DNA of 60,162 nt from Planctomycetota bacterium (GTDB taxonomy: Bacteria; Planctomycetota; UBA1135; GCA-002686595): positions 1 through 60,162 of the forward strand of contig JADLBP010000117.1 in NCBI GenBank assembly GCA_020847695.1, in the 5' to 3' direction. Made by a program: the position numbers and the translations under genes. Below are positions 1 to 8,277 of the stretch, in pieces. Under the pieces are notes generated by a model. It was not told the DNA's origin. It worked only from the letters and a program-made list of their open reading frames with translations, and did not search any database. How positions within the stretch are numbered: position 1 is the stretch's first letter; every line of letters starts with the position of its first letter.

Positions 1-449
1 CGCTTGGCGAGCAACGCGTCGGCGAGCCCGCTGTAGTGCTGCGCTTGGTTCGGCGCGAGCAACACGGCGCGCGTGAACGAGTCGATCGCTTCGATCACTT
101 CGTTGCGCGCGAGCTGCTCGCGCGCGGTCGCGTGCATCGCCTCGGCGAGCGCGGGATCCTGCACGGTGACCTTGGTCGCCGCGGCGGCCGGATCGATCTC
201 GGCGCGGCCGGACGCATAGGTCAGACCGGCGAGCGCCTTGGCCTTGCGCTCGTCCTTCCAGTTCAGCGAAACCGGCTCTTGGTCGGTGCTCTTGGTTTCG
301 TCGGACTGCGCCGGCGTCGCGTTCGACGGGGCTTGTTCGGTCGAAGGCTGGCTCGCGGGAGCGGGCGCCTTCTCCTCGGCTTTCGACGTGCACGCGCCGA
401 GCAAGAGCCCGGCCGCGACCAACGAATGCCATCCACGCTGCAATTTCAT
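1..449 (-). CDS. TPR-type lipoprotein, 3' end cut by window edge
   Basis: The visible 149 residues start at an ATG preceded by an AGGAGA ribosome-binding site (minus strand), and the gene continues beyond base 1. The N-terminus is a lipoprotein signal peptide ending in the lipobox LLLGAC, followed by a long Pro/Ala/Ser/Glu-rich linker. The last visible part (AREQLARNEVIEAIDSFTRA, then a LAPNQAQHYSGLADALLAK segment) reads like a tetratricopeptide helix pair: an Ala/Leu-rich helix, a residue-8 style Tyr/His-Ser-Gly and a Pro-Asn turn. An outer-membrane or periplasmic TPR scaffold protein is inferred. No partner or pathway can be named because the body of the protein lies outside the window. Confidence 0.75.
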   Translation of the reverse strand, partial: MKLQRGWHSLVAAGLLLGACTSKAEEKAPAPASQPSTEQAPSNATPAQSDETKSTDQEPVSLNWKDERKAKALAGLTYASGRAEIDPAAAATKVTVQDPALAEAMHATAREQLARNEVIEAIDSFTRAVLLAPNQAQHYSGLADALLAK

Positions 450-720
450 CTTGCTCTCCTGAAGAAGTTCGAGTCGCTCGTTCGCGCTGGGGCGGAGCGC
501 GCTGCGAGGTTGCTCTAGATGGTACCGGGGAGAGCGACGGCGCGGGGAGCGAGGCCGCGGCACTTCGCGCGGGCGGGCGCAATCGAGGGTGGCAGCTCTT
601 GCACCGGCTCCGTCCGGCTTCGGGACACCGAGGCGCGTTCGGCGGTGGCGCGTGCGCGGTCGCACGGAATGCGTGCAACACCGCGCGCGCGCCGACGCTT
701 AGCCGCGGCTCGACCGACGG

Positions 721-1635
721 TCAGCGGATGATCTGGCCGAGGCCCCAGACCTCGTGCTTCACGCCGTCGATGACGAGTTCGCCTTTCGCGATCGCGACCG
801 CGAAGCCGCCGACGACCCAAGTCAGGATCACTTCGCGTTCGGTCAGCGCGAGCTCGAGCTTCGCCGCCTTCTCGCGGTCGAGCCAGCTCGCGCGCCAACG
901 CGACGGCCAACGGAAGAAGCCGCCGCCCTGCGACCAATCCTCGGCGACGAAGTCGAGCTTCTTCGCGAGCCGCGGCTCGCCGTCGAGCACGAGGAAGCCT
1001 TGCTGCGGCAACACGAGCTTCGACACGTCGCCGGCCGCGAGGTGCAACCGCAGGTCGCCGACGCCGTCGACCAGCGCGTAGAGCCCGTGCCACCCGTCGC
1101 CGAAGTAGTCCATGTCGGGATCGGCGATCAGGTTGGTGTCCGGCAGGTAGCAGCCTTCGTAGATCGCACGGCCGACGAGCTTGCGCCCCTTCCACGTCAG
1201 CGTCGCCGCCGCGGAACCGGTGTCGAACGTCGCACCCTTGCGCTCGCGGTGCGTGTGCAGCGTGAAGGGCTCGACGACGAGCTCGAGCGAGTTGGTCGCG
1301 CCGACGATCTTGAGCCCGGTGGTCGGCGTGCCGTCGTAGCGGTAGTGCTTCGAGCTCGCGAGCTCGCGGAGCTTCGCGTCCGGGTTCGCGAACTCGCCGT
1401 TGCCTTCGAGCGCGACCCAGCCGGTGCCCTCCGCGTAGAGGACGCCGAAGTGCTCGGCCTGGAACTTCTCGCGATCGCGGCCTCGGTTGGTGTCGAGCGC
1501 GAAGGCGACGCGGCCCTTCTCGTCGCGGCCGACGAACGACACGAAATCGGAGCCGTACTCGTAGCGCGTCTTCGCGGCGGGCTCTTGCGGCGCCTGCGCG
1601 GCGAGCAAGAGTCCCAGGATCGTCGTCAGCAGCAT
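721..1635 (-). CDS. Secreted protein of unknown function
   Basis: 304 residues. The ATG at 1635 is chosen over a GTG three codons upstream because GAGGTG lies six bases before it. A hydrophobic signal peptide (LLTTILGLLLAAQA) is followed by a mature domain rich in beta-strand-like alternation and charged/aromatic residues (for example WVALEGNGEF and DMDYFGDGWHGLYALVDG). No family is recognised with confidence. The all-beta look and the single exported domain would fit a lipocalin- or jelly-roll-like periplasmic protein, but that is only an impression. Its neighbours are a TPR lipoprotein in the same direction 271 bases downstream and a divergent YedF-like gene, neither of which suggests a pathway. 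Confidence 0.7.
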   Translation of the reverse strand: MLLTTILGLLLAAQAPQEPAAKTRYEYGSDFVSFVGRDEKGRVAFALDTNRGRDREKFQAEHFGVLYAEGTGWVALEGNGEFANPDAKLRELASSKHYRYDGTPTTGLKIVGATNSLELVVEPFTLHTHRERKGATFDTGSAAATLTWKGRKLVGRAIYEGCYLPDTNLIADPDMDYFGDGWHGLYALVDGVGDLRLHLAAGDVSKLVLPQQGFLVLDGEPRLAKKLDFVAEDWSQGGGFFRWPSRWRASWLDREKAAKLELALTEREVILTWVVGGFAVAIAKGELVIDGVKHEVWGLGQIIR

Positions 1636-1779
1636 CGCGTGCACCTCGGGGGGAGTGTTCGCAGCCTAGCGGAGCTCGGATGCGCGCGAGCGCGAGCGTT
1701 TTCGGGATCGACGAGCCGCTGGACTCGAATCGATCCCGCGCGCACGATCTCGGGCTCTCACCGACCCCCGGAAGGCCCC

Positions 1780-2106
1780 ATGCGCACCGTCGTCGTCCTC
1801 AACCAAGATCAAATGGGCCACGGAGACCGCGAGCTCGGCCGGAAGATCCTCGCGACCTTCCTGCGCAAGGCGATCGCGCTCGAAGGGCTCGACGCGATCG
1901 TCCTCTACAACTCGGGCGTCAAGCTGCTCGCGCCGGACTCGCCGGTGCTGGCCGAGCTGACGTTGCTCGCCGAGCGCGGGATCGACCTCGTGCCGTGCGG
2001 CACCTGCGTGCAGCACTTCGGGCTGACGCTCGCGACCGCGAAGACGAGCGACATGGACACGATCCTGCGCGAGCTCGCCGCCGCCGAGAAGGTGATCACT
2101 CTCTGA
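1780..2106 (+). CDS. DsrE/YedF-like sulfurtransferase-fold protein
   Basis: 108 residues, ATG preceded by GGAAGG. The sequence matches the C-terminal domain of YedF (DsrE/F-like fold): an ELGRKILATFLRK helix, a YNSGVKLL segment and a CGTCVQHFGL motif near residue 75, where YedF proteins carry a conserved CGTC. YedF proteins are linked to selenium and sulfur trafficking, but usually also have an N-terminal TusA/SirA domain, which is absent here. The CGTC pair could act as a redox or persulfide site. No selenium-metabolism genes (selD, selA, selU) are visible in the window, so the selenium link is by family only. It converges on hutD with a 16-base gap. Confidence 0.8.
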   Translation: MRTVVVLNQDQMGHGDRELGRKILATFLRKAIALEGLDAIVLYNSGVKLLAPDSPVLAELTLLAERGIDLVPCGTCVQHFGLTLATAKTSDMDTILRELAAAEKVITL

Positions 2107-2122
2107 CGTCGACTCGCGTCGC

Positions 2123-2740
2123 TCACCCGCTCACGTCGTCGATGCGCACGACCAGCGCCGCGGTGCCCTCGCCGCGGCCGGTGAGATCGAGCTCGTCACC
2201 GATGCGCGGGTCGCGGACCCAGAGGCTGTCGCCGGCGACCAGGTCGAACGGCTCGTCCTCGCCGGTCACGCGCGCGAACAGCGCGCCGGACAGCACGTGC
2301 AAGAACGTGTGCGGCGTCGACAGCGACTCGCGCGCGCTCCTGCGGGCGAGCGGCAGCGTCTGCACCTCGGCGCGCGCTCGCTCGCGGTGCGTGATCACGT
2401 TGAAGTCGGCGATCGGGCCGCGGACGAGCTCGCCGCTGGTGTCCCAATCGCCCGCGAAGCGATAGGGCTCGAGCTTGCGCAGCCGCGCGCGCGGCGACGC
2501 GTCGCCGTGAGCGAGCACCAAGCCGTCGCCCTCGAGCACCACCAGGATCCGATCGAAGCCCGCGAACGCCGAGAACGGCCCGCTCTCCTCGACACGCGCC
2601 TTGGAGATGCGCCACGCGAAGTCGCCGCGCTCGAACGTCGCTTCCGGCGGGAAGATCGCGAGCTCCAGCGTCTCGCCGCGCCCGTTCTTCCACGGCACGC
2701 GTCGCGCATCGTCGGGAGAGAAGTGGAGGACTTCGCGCAT
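2123..2740 (-). CDS. hutD: HutD/Ves family cupin-like protein
   Basis: 205 residues. The start at 2740 puts the family signature PWKNGRGETLELA at residues 14-26, as expected for HutD. The protein continues with the typical bicupin pattern: a WRISKARVEESGPFSAFAGFDR segment, a VVLEGDGLVLAHG strand and a GPIADFNVITHR motif. HutD proteins often accompany histidine-utilisation genes, where a role limiting substrate or product build-up has been proposed. No hut genes are seen here, so this copy is an orphan and its substrate is unknown. An in-frame upstream ATG near 2794 is rejected because it would add a basic tail unlike the family. Confidence 0.85.
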   Translation of the reverse strand: MREVLHFSPDDARRVPWKNGRGETLELAIFPPEATFERGDFAWRISKARVEESGPFSAFAGFDRILVVLEGDGLVLAHGDASPRARLRKLEPYRFAGDWDTSGELVRGPIADFNVITHRERARAEVQTLPLARRSARESLSTPHTFLHVLSGALFARVTGEDEPFDLVAGDSLWVRDPRIGDELDLTGRGEGTAALVVRIDDVSG

Positions 2741-2963
2741 GTCGAGGAGCCGAGTGGGCTCGAAGAGACTAGCTCGCGAGTTCCGAGCGCGCATCCGGAC
2801 CTCCCGCGCGCCCGCCGTACGACGACCAGCGCAGACGATGGGGCGTCGGTGTGCGCAGGGGTGCGGACGCGCGAGCGGACGAGGCCGCCTAGCATCGCGG
2901 AGCATTCGTCCGTTCCGTCGGCGGCCGAGGTCGTCGACTCGTCCCTTTCGAAGAAGTACGTCC

Positions 2964-3449
2964 ATGAACCCCAAGCTCTGGATCGCCGGCGCGCTCGTCG
3001 CCGGTTTCGGCATGCTCTCGTTCACGCAGGAGACCCCGAAGGCGACCGCCGACACGTACGGTTCGCTCGCGGACACGATCCTCGCGGTCAAGCGCACCGA
3101 AGCGAACTTCGTGCGCTCGCTGCTCGACGGTCACCATCACGCCGCGCTCTCGTTCCATCAACGAGGCAACTCCGAGCGCGCGTCGGCCGAGATGTCGCTC
3201 TTCGCGAACGAGGGCGACAACGCGATCGGCGGCGTGCGCAAGCGCCTGCTCGAAGGCGGCCACCACCACAACGCCGACGGCGAATCGAAGGGGCTCTACG
3301 AGGCCGGCTACGTGATCGTCACCAAGAAGGCGAAGGAGCAACTGCTCGCCGCGTCCGCCGCGATGCGCTCCGCGAAGACCGACGCCGAGCGCAACGCCGC
3401 TTGGACGCAGTTCGACGCGGCCGCCGCGCCGCTGTTGAAGGCGAAATGA
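2964..3449 (+). CDS. Exported histidine-rich protein of unknown function
   Basis: 161 residues. A short N-terminal hydrophobic segment (LWIAGALVAGFGMLSF) looks like a signal peptide or anchor. The mature part is mostly helical and carries two histidine clusters (DGHHHAALSFHQRGN near residue 55 and LEGGHHHNADGES near residue 95) that could bind metal or haem. The stop overlaps the start of the next gene (ATGA at 3446-3449), so it is almost certainly co-translated with the FG-GAP lipoprotein. No known family is recognised. Divergent from hutD with about 220 bases between the starts, enough for a promoter region. Confidence 0.75.
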   Translation: MNPKLWIAGALVAGFGMLSFTQETPKATADTYGSLADTILAVKRTEANFVRSLLDGHHHAALSFHQRGNSERASAEMSLFANEGDNAIGGVRKRLLEGGHHHNADGESKGLYEAGYVIVTKKAKEQLLAASAAMRSAKTDAERNAAWTQFDAAAAPLLKAK

Positions 3450-5122
3450 CGCGAGCCTGGGTCGTCGCGCTCGTCCTCGCTGCGTGCGGGGACGAGCCCG
3501 CTGCCGTGCGCGCGCCGGTCGAGTCGGCGACGACGGCCGGTGCGCAGAGCGCGCCTGGCGCACCTGGCGCGCTGCGCTTCGTCGACGTCGCGGCCTCCGC
3601 CGGCGTCACCGCGACGACGTGGTGCGGACGGCCGGAGAAGCCGCACTTGCTCGAATCCGGCGGGACCGGGCTCGCGCTCTTCGACGCGGATCGCGACGGC
3701 GACCTCGATCTCTATCTGGTCAACGGCTGGCGCCTCGCCGGGGATCAGGTCGTCGAGCGTGCGAAAAACGTCTTCTACTCGAACCGCGGCGACGGGACGT
3801 TCGAGGACGCGACCGAGCGCTCCGGTCTCGGCGACGACGGTTGGGGTTGCGGCGTCGAAGTCGGCGACGTCGACGGGAACGGCGCGCTCGACGTCTTCGT
3901 CACCAATTTCGGGCCCGACGTGCTCTACCTCGGCCGCGGAGACGGCACGTTCGAGCGCGCGAGCGCCTCGCCCGGCCTCGACGGCTGGTCCGCGGGCGCC
4001 GCGTTGTTCGACGGAGACCGCGACGGCGATCTCGACCTCTTCGTGTCGGGCTACATCGAGGCGACGCTCGAGGAAGTGCTCGCGGCCGAGCCGACGCTCG
4101 ACTGGAAGGACCTGAAGGTGATGTTCGGGCCGTTCGGGATGGAGGGCGAGCGCGACGCCTACTTCGAGAACGACGGCCACGGCGTGTTCCGCGAGGCGAC
4201 CGAGGAAGCCGGCATGGTCGACGTCGGGCTCTACTACGGCTTCGGCGTGCTCGCGTGCGACTTCGACGACGACCTCGACCTCGACGTGTACGTCGCGAAC
4301 GACTCGAACCCGAACTACCTCTACCGCAACGACGGAACCGGGAAGTTCAAGGAGATCGGGTTGTGGAGCGGCGCGGCGTTGGAGAGCTCCGGTCGCGCGC
4401 AAGCCGGCATGGGAGTCGCCGCGGGCGACGTCGACGGCGACGGACGCGCCGATCTGTTGGTCACCAACTTCGCGGACGACTTCTCGACGCTCTATCTCAA
4501 CCACGGCGATTGCCTCTTCCGCGACGCGACTTCGCCGTGGGGCGTGCGGGGGCCGACGTACAAGTTCCTGTCGTGGGGCGCGGTGTTCGAGGACTTCGAC
4601 CTCGACGGTCGGCGCGATCTCTTCATCGCCAACGGCCACATCTATCCGCAGGCGGATCTGGTCGCGGCGGACACGCTCGGGTACGCGCAGACGAATCTCG
4701 TGCTGTGGAACGAGGGCAAGCGCTTCCGCGACGTCAGCGCCGAAGCCGGGCCCGGGCTCGCGGTGAAGAGGTCGAGCCGCGGCGTCGCCGCCGGCGACCT
4801 CGACGGCGACGGCGACGTCGACCTCGTGATCGCGAACGTCGACGCGGCCCCGACGGTGCTCAGGAACGAATCGACGCGGCGCGGCGGCTGGCTCGTCGTC
4901 GACGCGCCCGGCGCGCTCCGCGTCGAGGTGCGCTGCGGCGAGCAGCGCGCGGTGCGCCATCAGGTCTACGGCGGCTCGTTCTGCTCGCCGAGCGATCGAC
5001 GCTTCCACTTCGGGCTCGGATCCGCCGCGCGAGCCGACGAGGTGGTCGCGGTGTGGCCCGACGGCACGCGCGTCGAGCTCGAGGACGTCGCGCCGGGCCG
5101 CGTGCTCGCGCTGAAGCGCTGA
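3446..5122 (+). CDS. FG-GAP/VCBS repeat lipoprotein with ASPIC/UnbV domain
   Basis: 558 residues. The start codon overlaps the previous stop (ATGA). A lipobox (VLAAC) ends the signal peptide. At least seven FG-GAP/VCBS calcium-loop repeats follow, for example DADRDGDLDLYLVNG, DVDGNGALDVFVTNFG, DGDRDGDLDLFVSGY, DVDGDGRADLLVTNF and DLDGDGDVDLVIANVD. These build integrin-alpha-like beta-propellers that bind Ca2+ through the Asp-rich loops. The C-terminus (FHFGLGSAARADEVVAVWPDG) is an ASPIC/UnbV domain, so the architecture is that of CRTAC1-like proteins. The likely location is the outer membrane or cell surface, with a role in binding ligands or other proteins; the partner is unknown. Translational coupling to the histidine-rich exported protein suggests they work together. 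Confidence 0.9.
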   Translation: MTRAWVVALVLAACGDEPAAVRAPVESATTAGAQSAPGAPGALRFVDVAASAGVTATTWCGRPEKPHLLESGGTGLALFDADRDGDLDLYLVNGWRLAGDQVVERAKNVFYSNRGDGTFEDATERSGLGDDGWGCGVEVGDVDGNGALDVFVTNFGPDVLYLGRGDGTFERASASPGLDGWSAGAALFDGDRDGDLDLFVSGYIEATLEEVLAAEPTLDWKDLKVMFGPFGMEGERDAYFENDGHGVFREATEEAGMVDVGLYYGFGVLACDFDDDLDLDVYVANDSNPNYLYRNDGTGKFKEIGLWSGAALESSGRAQAGMGVAAGDVDGDGRADLLVTNFADDFSTLYLNHGDCLFRDATSPWGVRGPTYKFLSWGAVFEDFDLDGRRDLFIANGHIYPQADLVAADTLGYAQTNLVLWNEGKRFRDVSAEAGPGLAVKRSSRGVAAGDLDGDGDVDLVIANVDAAPTVLRNESTRRGGWLVVDAPGALRVEVRCGEQRAVRHQVYGGSFCSPSDRRFHFGLGSAARADEVVAVWPDGTRVELEDVAPGRVLALKR

Positions 5123-5440
5123 GCTCGCGAAGCGGTCGCTCGTGTTCGCGGGCCGAGCCCGCGAGCTCGGCCGCGTGCGGGCTGCGTGCGCGCGACGGAA
5201 TCGGTCGAGCGGTCGCGCGAGGGCTCACGTTCGTCCGCCGAGCCCGAGTCGCGCGTTCCACGCATGCTTCCCGCGGACGCGGCGGGCCGCGCGCTCGTGC
5301 CGAGCGCCGTACGCGCGCCGTACCCACTCGGACCGGGCGCTCGGCGCGGAGCCTGCCTGCTCGAGCCGATCGTGCGCGGCGCTCGCGCGGTCCATGAGCT
5401 TCGGACCGCAACTCCACGCCTCGCGTGGAAGGAGATCTCC
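5123..5440. other. Intergenic stretch without a recognisable gene
   Basis: 318 bases between the FG-GAP lipoprotein and the GLFFYG-module protein. I see only the ribosome-binding site AAGGAG just before the 5441 start. Open frames here have no start/RBS combination or coding pattern I would trust. Confidence 0.5.
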
Positions 5441-6334
5441 ATGAAAGCTCTCGCGCTCCTGACGTGCTCGTTGGTCGCCGTCGCGCTCGCAAACGCCTCC
5501 GCGGCCCAGTCGATTCGCATCCAAGCCTACGTCGACGGCCGCAGCCGGCTGATCCTCGACGACGACACCGCGACGTGGCAGCACTTCGAGTGGGCCGCGC
5601 CGGGACGAGTCGACTGCGACACTGGTTATCCGATCGCGCCCACGTACCTCGACGGTCTCGCGTGGTGGCCGGATTGGCCGGACGTTCCGACGTGTGAGAA
5701 CCGCGACTGCGGCGGCTGCTCGTCGAGCACGTTCGTCGGGCTCGCGCATGCGCTGCCCGATCACGACTTCGCGCCCGGACTGATCGTGTACGACGCACGC
5801 GGTCCGGCCGGCATCGTCGAGTTCCCGAGCGCCGCGAACGGCTGGAGCGTGGTGATCGAGTTCGACGACAACGCGCCCGGTGGCGCGTACTGGTACGACG
5901 TCGAGCTCGACTTCTCGAGCCCGAGCGGCACGAACTACTGCACGAGCACGCTCAACTCATCGGGCGCGGCCGCGAGCATCGCGTTGACGGGCAGCCTCTC
6001 GGTCGCGGGCACCGACACCTTGCTTCGCGCTACCGATTGTCCAGCCGGACGGCCGGGGCTCTTCTTCTACGGCGCCGCTCCGGTGCAGCTCCCGTTCGCG
6101 GACGGCTTCCTGTGCGTCAGCCCGTTCGCGCCGGGGCTCGTGCGGCTACCACCGACCCAAGTGATCGCGCTCGACGGCACCGCGGAATCGACTCTCGACT
6201 TCGCGAGCTTGCCGCCGAACGTCGCGATCACGCCGGGCTCGACCTGGTACTTCCAGTTCTGGTTCCGCGACCCGGCAGCCGGCGGCACGGGAAGCAATCT
6301 CTCGAACGGCGTCCACGCGACGTTCTTGCCCTGA
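5441..6334 (+). CDS. Secreted protein with GLFFYG/GFLCV C-terminal module
   Basis: 297 residues, ATG seven bases after AAGGAG. A signal peptide (ALLTCSLVAVALANASAAQ) leads to an N-terminal half with several cysteines (residues about 63-91). The C-terminal half starts at YCTSTLNSSGAAASI and carries GLFFYG, PFADGFLCV and FQFWFRDP motifs. The same ordered motifs occur at the end of the secreted protein encoded at 36522-37958, so this is a shared module of about 130 residues. It is probably a surface or matrix-targeting domain, by analogy with other modular C-terminal sorting domains; that role is inference. No enzyme motif is visible. Confidence 0.85.
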   Translation: MKALALLTCSLVAVALANASAAQSIRIQAYVDGRSRLILDDDTATWQHFEWAAPGRVDCDTGYPIAPTYLDGLAWWPDWPDVPTCENRDCGGCSSSTFVGLAHALPDHDFAPGLIVYDARGPAGIVEFPSAANGWSVVIEFDDNAPGGAYWYDVELDFSSPSGTNYCTSTLNSSGAAASIALTGSLSVAGTDTLLRATDCPAGRPGLFFYGAAPVQLPFADGFLCVSPFAPGLVRLPPTQVIALDGTAESTLDFASLPPNVAITPGSTWYFQFWFRDPAAGGTGSNLSNGVHATFLP

Positions 6335-6415
6335 CGCGCGCGGCCGAGTGCGCGGATGCGACTCGCGCGCGCCATGGACTGGAGTCCGCGGCGCGCGCTG
6401 CCGATCCTGGGCGCG

Positions 6416-6979
6416 ATGACGAGCTACGCGACCCGGAACCACGCGTTCGTCCCCGCCTGCACGTGGGTGTTGGACGGCGCAAGCGTGGTGGTCGAGTCGA
6501 CGGAGGGCGCCGACCGCTTCGAGCTCGCCGACCTGGTCGAGCTGCGGCTGCTGTACGCGCCGACGCGCGCCGAGCTCGCTCGCTTCGAATGCCGACTGCG
6601 CACGCGGGACGGACGCAAATGGACGTTCACGAGCCGCACGTACCGAGGCCTGCTCGACTTCGCGCCGACGCCGGTGGAGTACGTCGGCTTCGTGCGGGCT
6701 CTGGTCACGGCAGCGGCGGCGCGCGCTCCGGGTTGTCGCTTCCGAGCGGGCGCGCGCACGGGCTCGTTCGTCTTCAACCTCGGGTGCACGGTGGCAGCGT
6801 TGGTCTTGCTCGTCGTCGCGGTGCTGCTCTTCGCGGCGATCGGCGGCGGGGCGACGGTCGTGATCAAGCTCGGGCTGATCGTCGTCCTCTTGCCCTTCGC
6901 GATCCTCTGGGTGAAGCGCAATCGACCGCGCGAGTTCGATCCGAGCGCGATTCCGGACGAGCTCCTGCCGGGGAGTTGA
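6416..6979 (+). CDS. Membrane protein, PH-like cytoplasmic domain plus two TM helices
   Basis: 187 residues from the ATG at 6416; earlier in-frame ATGs at 6356 and 6374 have no better ribosome-binding site. The first 115 residues are a soluble domain with strand-like segments (SVVVESTEGADRFELADLVELRLLY, WTFTSRTYRGLLDF) resembling a small conserved family in which a PH-like sheet precedes membrane helices. Two hydrophobic segments follow (VAALVLLVVAVLLFAAIGGG and VVIKLGLIVVLLPFAILWV), with a positively charged end. Function unknown. It sits upstream of the RND pump genes but with a 92-base gap and no clear link. Confidence 0.65.
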   Translation: MTSYATRNHAFVPACTWVLDGASVVVESTEGADRFELADLVELRLLYAPTRAELARFECRLRTRDGRKWTFTSRTYRGLLDFAPTPVEYVGFVRALVTAAAARAPGCRFRAGARTGSFVFNLGCTVAALVLLVVAVLLFAAIGGGATVVIKLGLIVVLLPFAILWVKRNRPREFDPSAIPDELLPGS

Positions 6980-7071
6980 CCCGCCGCGTTTCGTGACGCC
7001 GACGACAGGCGCGGAAGACGCTCGCGCAGAGCGCCGCCGACCGGCATCATCGGCCGCTCGGAGATCTCTCG

Positions 7072-8268
7072 ATGCGTCCCCGGTCCCTTGCCATCGTCCT
7101 GACCACGCTCGTCGCCGCGTGCGCGCCGTCGGCGGCCCCGGCACCGTCGGCGAGCCGCGACTCCGCGACGCAGGCGCCGCGCGAGGTGCGCGTCGCGGCG
7201 ATCGAGGAGGTCGCGTGGGAGCGAGCGTTGCGCGTCACCGGCGAGCTCGCGGAGTACGAATCGGCGACGCTCTCGACCAAGGTGCCCGGCCGCGTCGCGT
7301 CGATCGGCGTCGATCTCGGCTCGCGGATCGCGAAGGGCGCGCCGATCGCTGAGATCGAGCCCCGCGACTACGAGCTGCGCGTCACCCAGGCGGAGGCGGC
7401 GCTCTCGGCGGCGCGCGCGTTGCTCGGGCTCGCCGACGAAGCCGGCGGCGATCGCATCGAGCCCGCGGAGACCGCGGTGGTGCGCAAGGCGCAGGCCGAG
7501 CTCGACGACGCGCGTCGTGAGAACCAACGCTTTGTCGAGCTCCAGAAGAGCGGCGTCTCGGCGCAGTCCGAGCTCGACAAGTCGGTCTCGCGGCTCGCGC
7601 AAGCCGAGAGCGCGCTGCAGGACGCGCGCGAGAGCGTTCAGAACCGGCTCGCGTTGGTCGCGCAGCGGCGCGCGGAGCTCGCGATCGCGAAACAGCAGCT
7701 CGCCGACACTCGGATCCTCTCGCCGTTCGACGGCGTCGTCGCGGAACGCAGCGTCGGCACCGGCGACTTCCTGACCGCGGGGGCCGCGGTCGCGACGTTG
7801 GTGCGCGACGATCCGCTGCGCTTGCGGCTAGCGGTGCGCGAGGTCGACGCGCCTCTGGTCCGCATCGAGCAAGTCGTTCGCATCACGCTCGACGGCTTCG
7901 ATGCGCCGCTGGAGGCCCGCATCGTGCGCCTCGCGCCCGCGATTGATCCTCGGACGCGCAGCCTGATCGTCGAGTGCGAGCTTCCGAACGCCGACGGCCG
8001 CCTGCGCGCGGGCTCGTTCGCGCGCGCCGAGATCGTCGTCGATCCGACCGCCCGCTCGCTCGCGGTGCCGATCGAGGCGCTGATCTCGTTCGCCGGGATC
8101 GACAAGGTGATCGCCGTCGTCGACGGCAAGGCCAAGGAAACGCGCGTCGTCGTCGGACGGCGCGACGAGCGACGCGTCGAGCTCGTCTCCGGCCTCGAGG
8201 CCGGCGCGGTGGTCGTCCTCGCTCCCGGCGGCCTGCAAACCGGTACACCTCTCGTGATCGCGAAGTAG
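7072..8268 (+). CDS. RND efflux pump periplasmic adaptor (MFP/HlyD family)
   Basis: 398 residues. Lipobox TLVAAC marks a lipid-anchored adaptor of the AcrA/MexA kind. The order is as expected: first lipoyl half (PGRVASIGVDLGSRIAKGAPI, residues about 67-90), an alpha-helical hairpin rich in Ala, Glu and Gln (about 103-205), second lipoyl half (ILSPFDGVVAERSVGTGDFL), then beta-barrel and membrane-proximal domains ending in VVVLAPGGLQTG. It bridges the inner-membrane permease and an outer-membrane channel. The permease gene follows after nine bases, so the two form an operon. No TolC-like gene is present nearby, so the outer channel must be shared or encoded elsewhere. Substrate unknown. Confidence 0.93.
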   Translation: MRPRSLAIVLTTLVAACAPSAAPAPSASRDSATQAPREVRVAAIEEVAWERALRVTGELAEYESATLSTKVPGRVASIGVDLGSRIAKGAPIAEIEPRDYELRVTQAEAALSAARALLGLADEAGGDRIEPAETAVVRKAQAELDDARRENQRFVELQKSGVSAQSELDKSVSRLAQAESALQDARESVQNRLALVAQRRAELAIAKQQLADTRILSPFDGVVAERSVGTGDFLTAGAAVATLVRDDPLRLRLAVREVDAPLVRIEQVVRITLDGFDAPLEARIVRLAPAIDPRTRSLIVECELPNADGRLRAGSFARAEIVVDPTARSLAVPIEALISFAGIDKVIAVVDGKAKETRVVVGRRDERRVELVSGLEAGAVVVLAPGGLQTGTPLVIAK

Positions 8269-8277
8269 GGGAGCCGC

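Noticed and set aside
1720-1760. tRNA-like GACTCGAATCGATCCC string
   Set aside because: No acceptor, D or anticodon arms can be folded around it.
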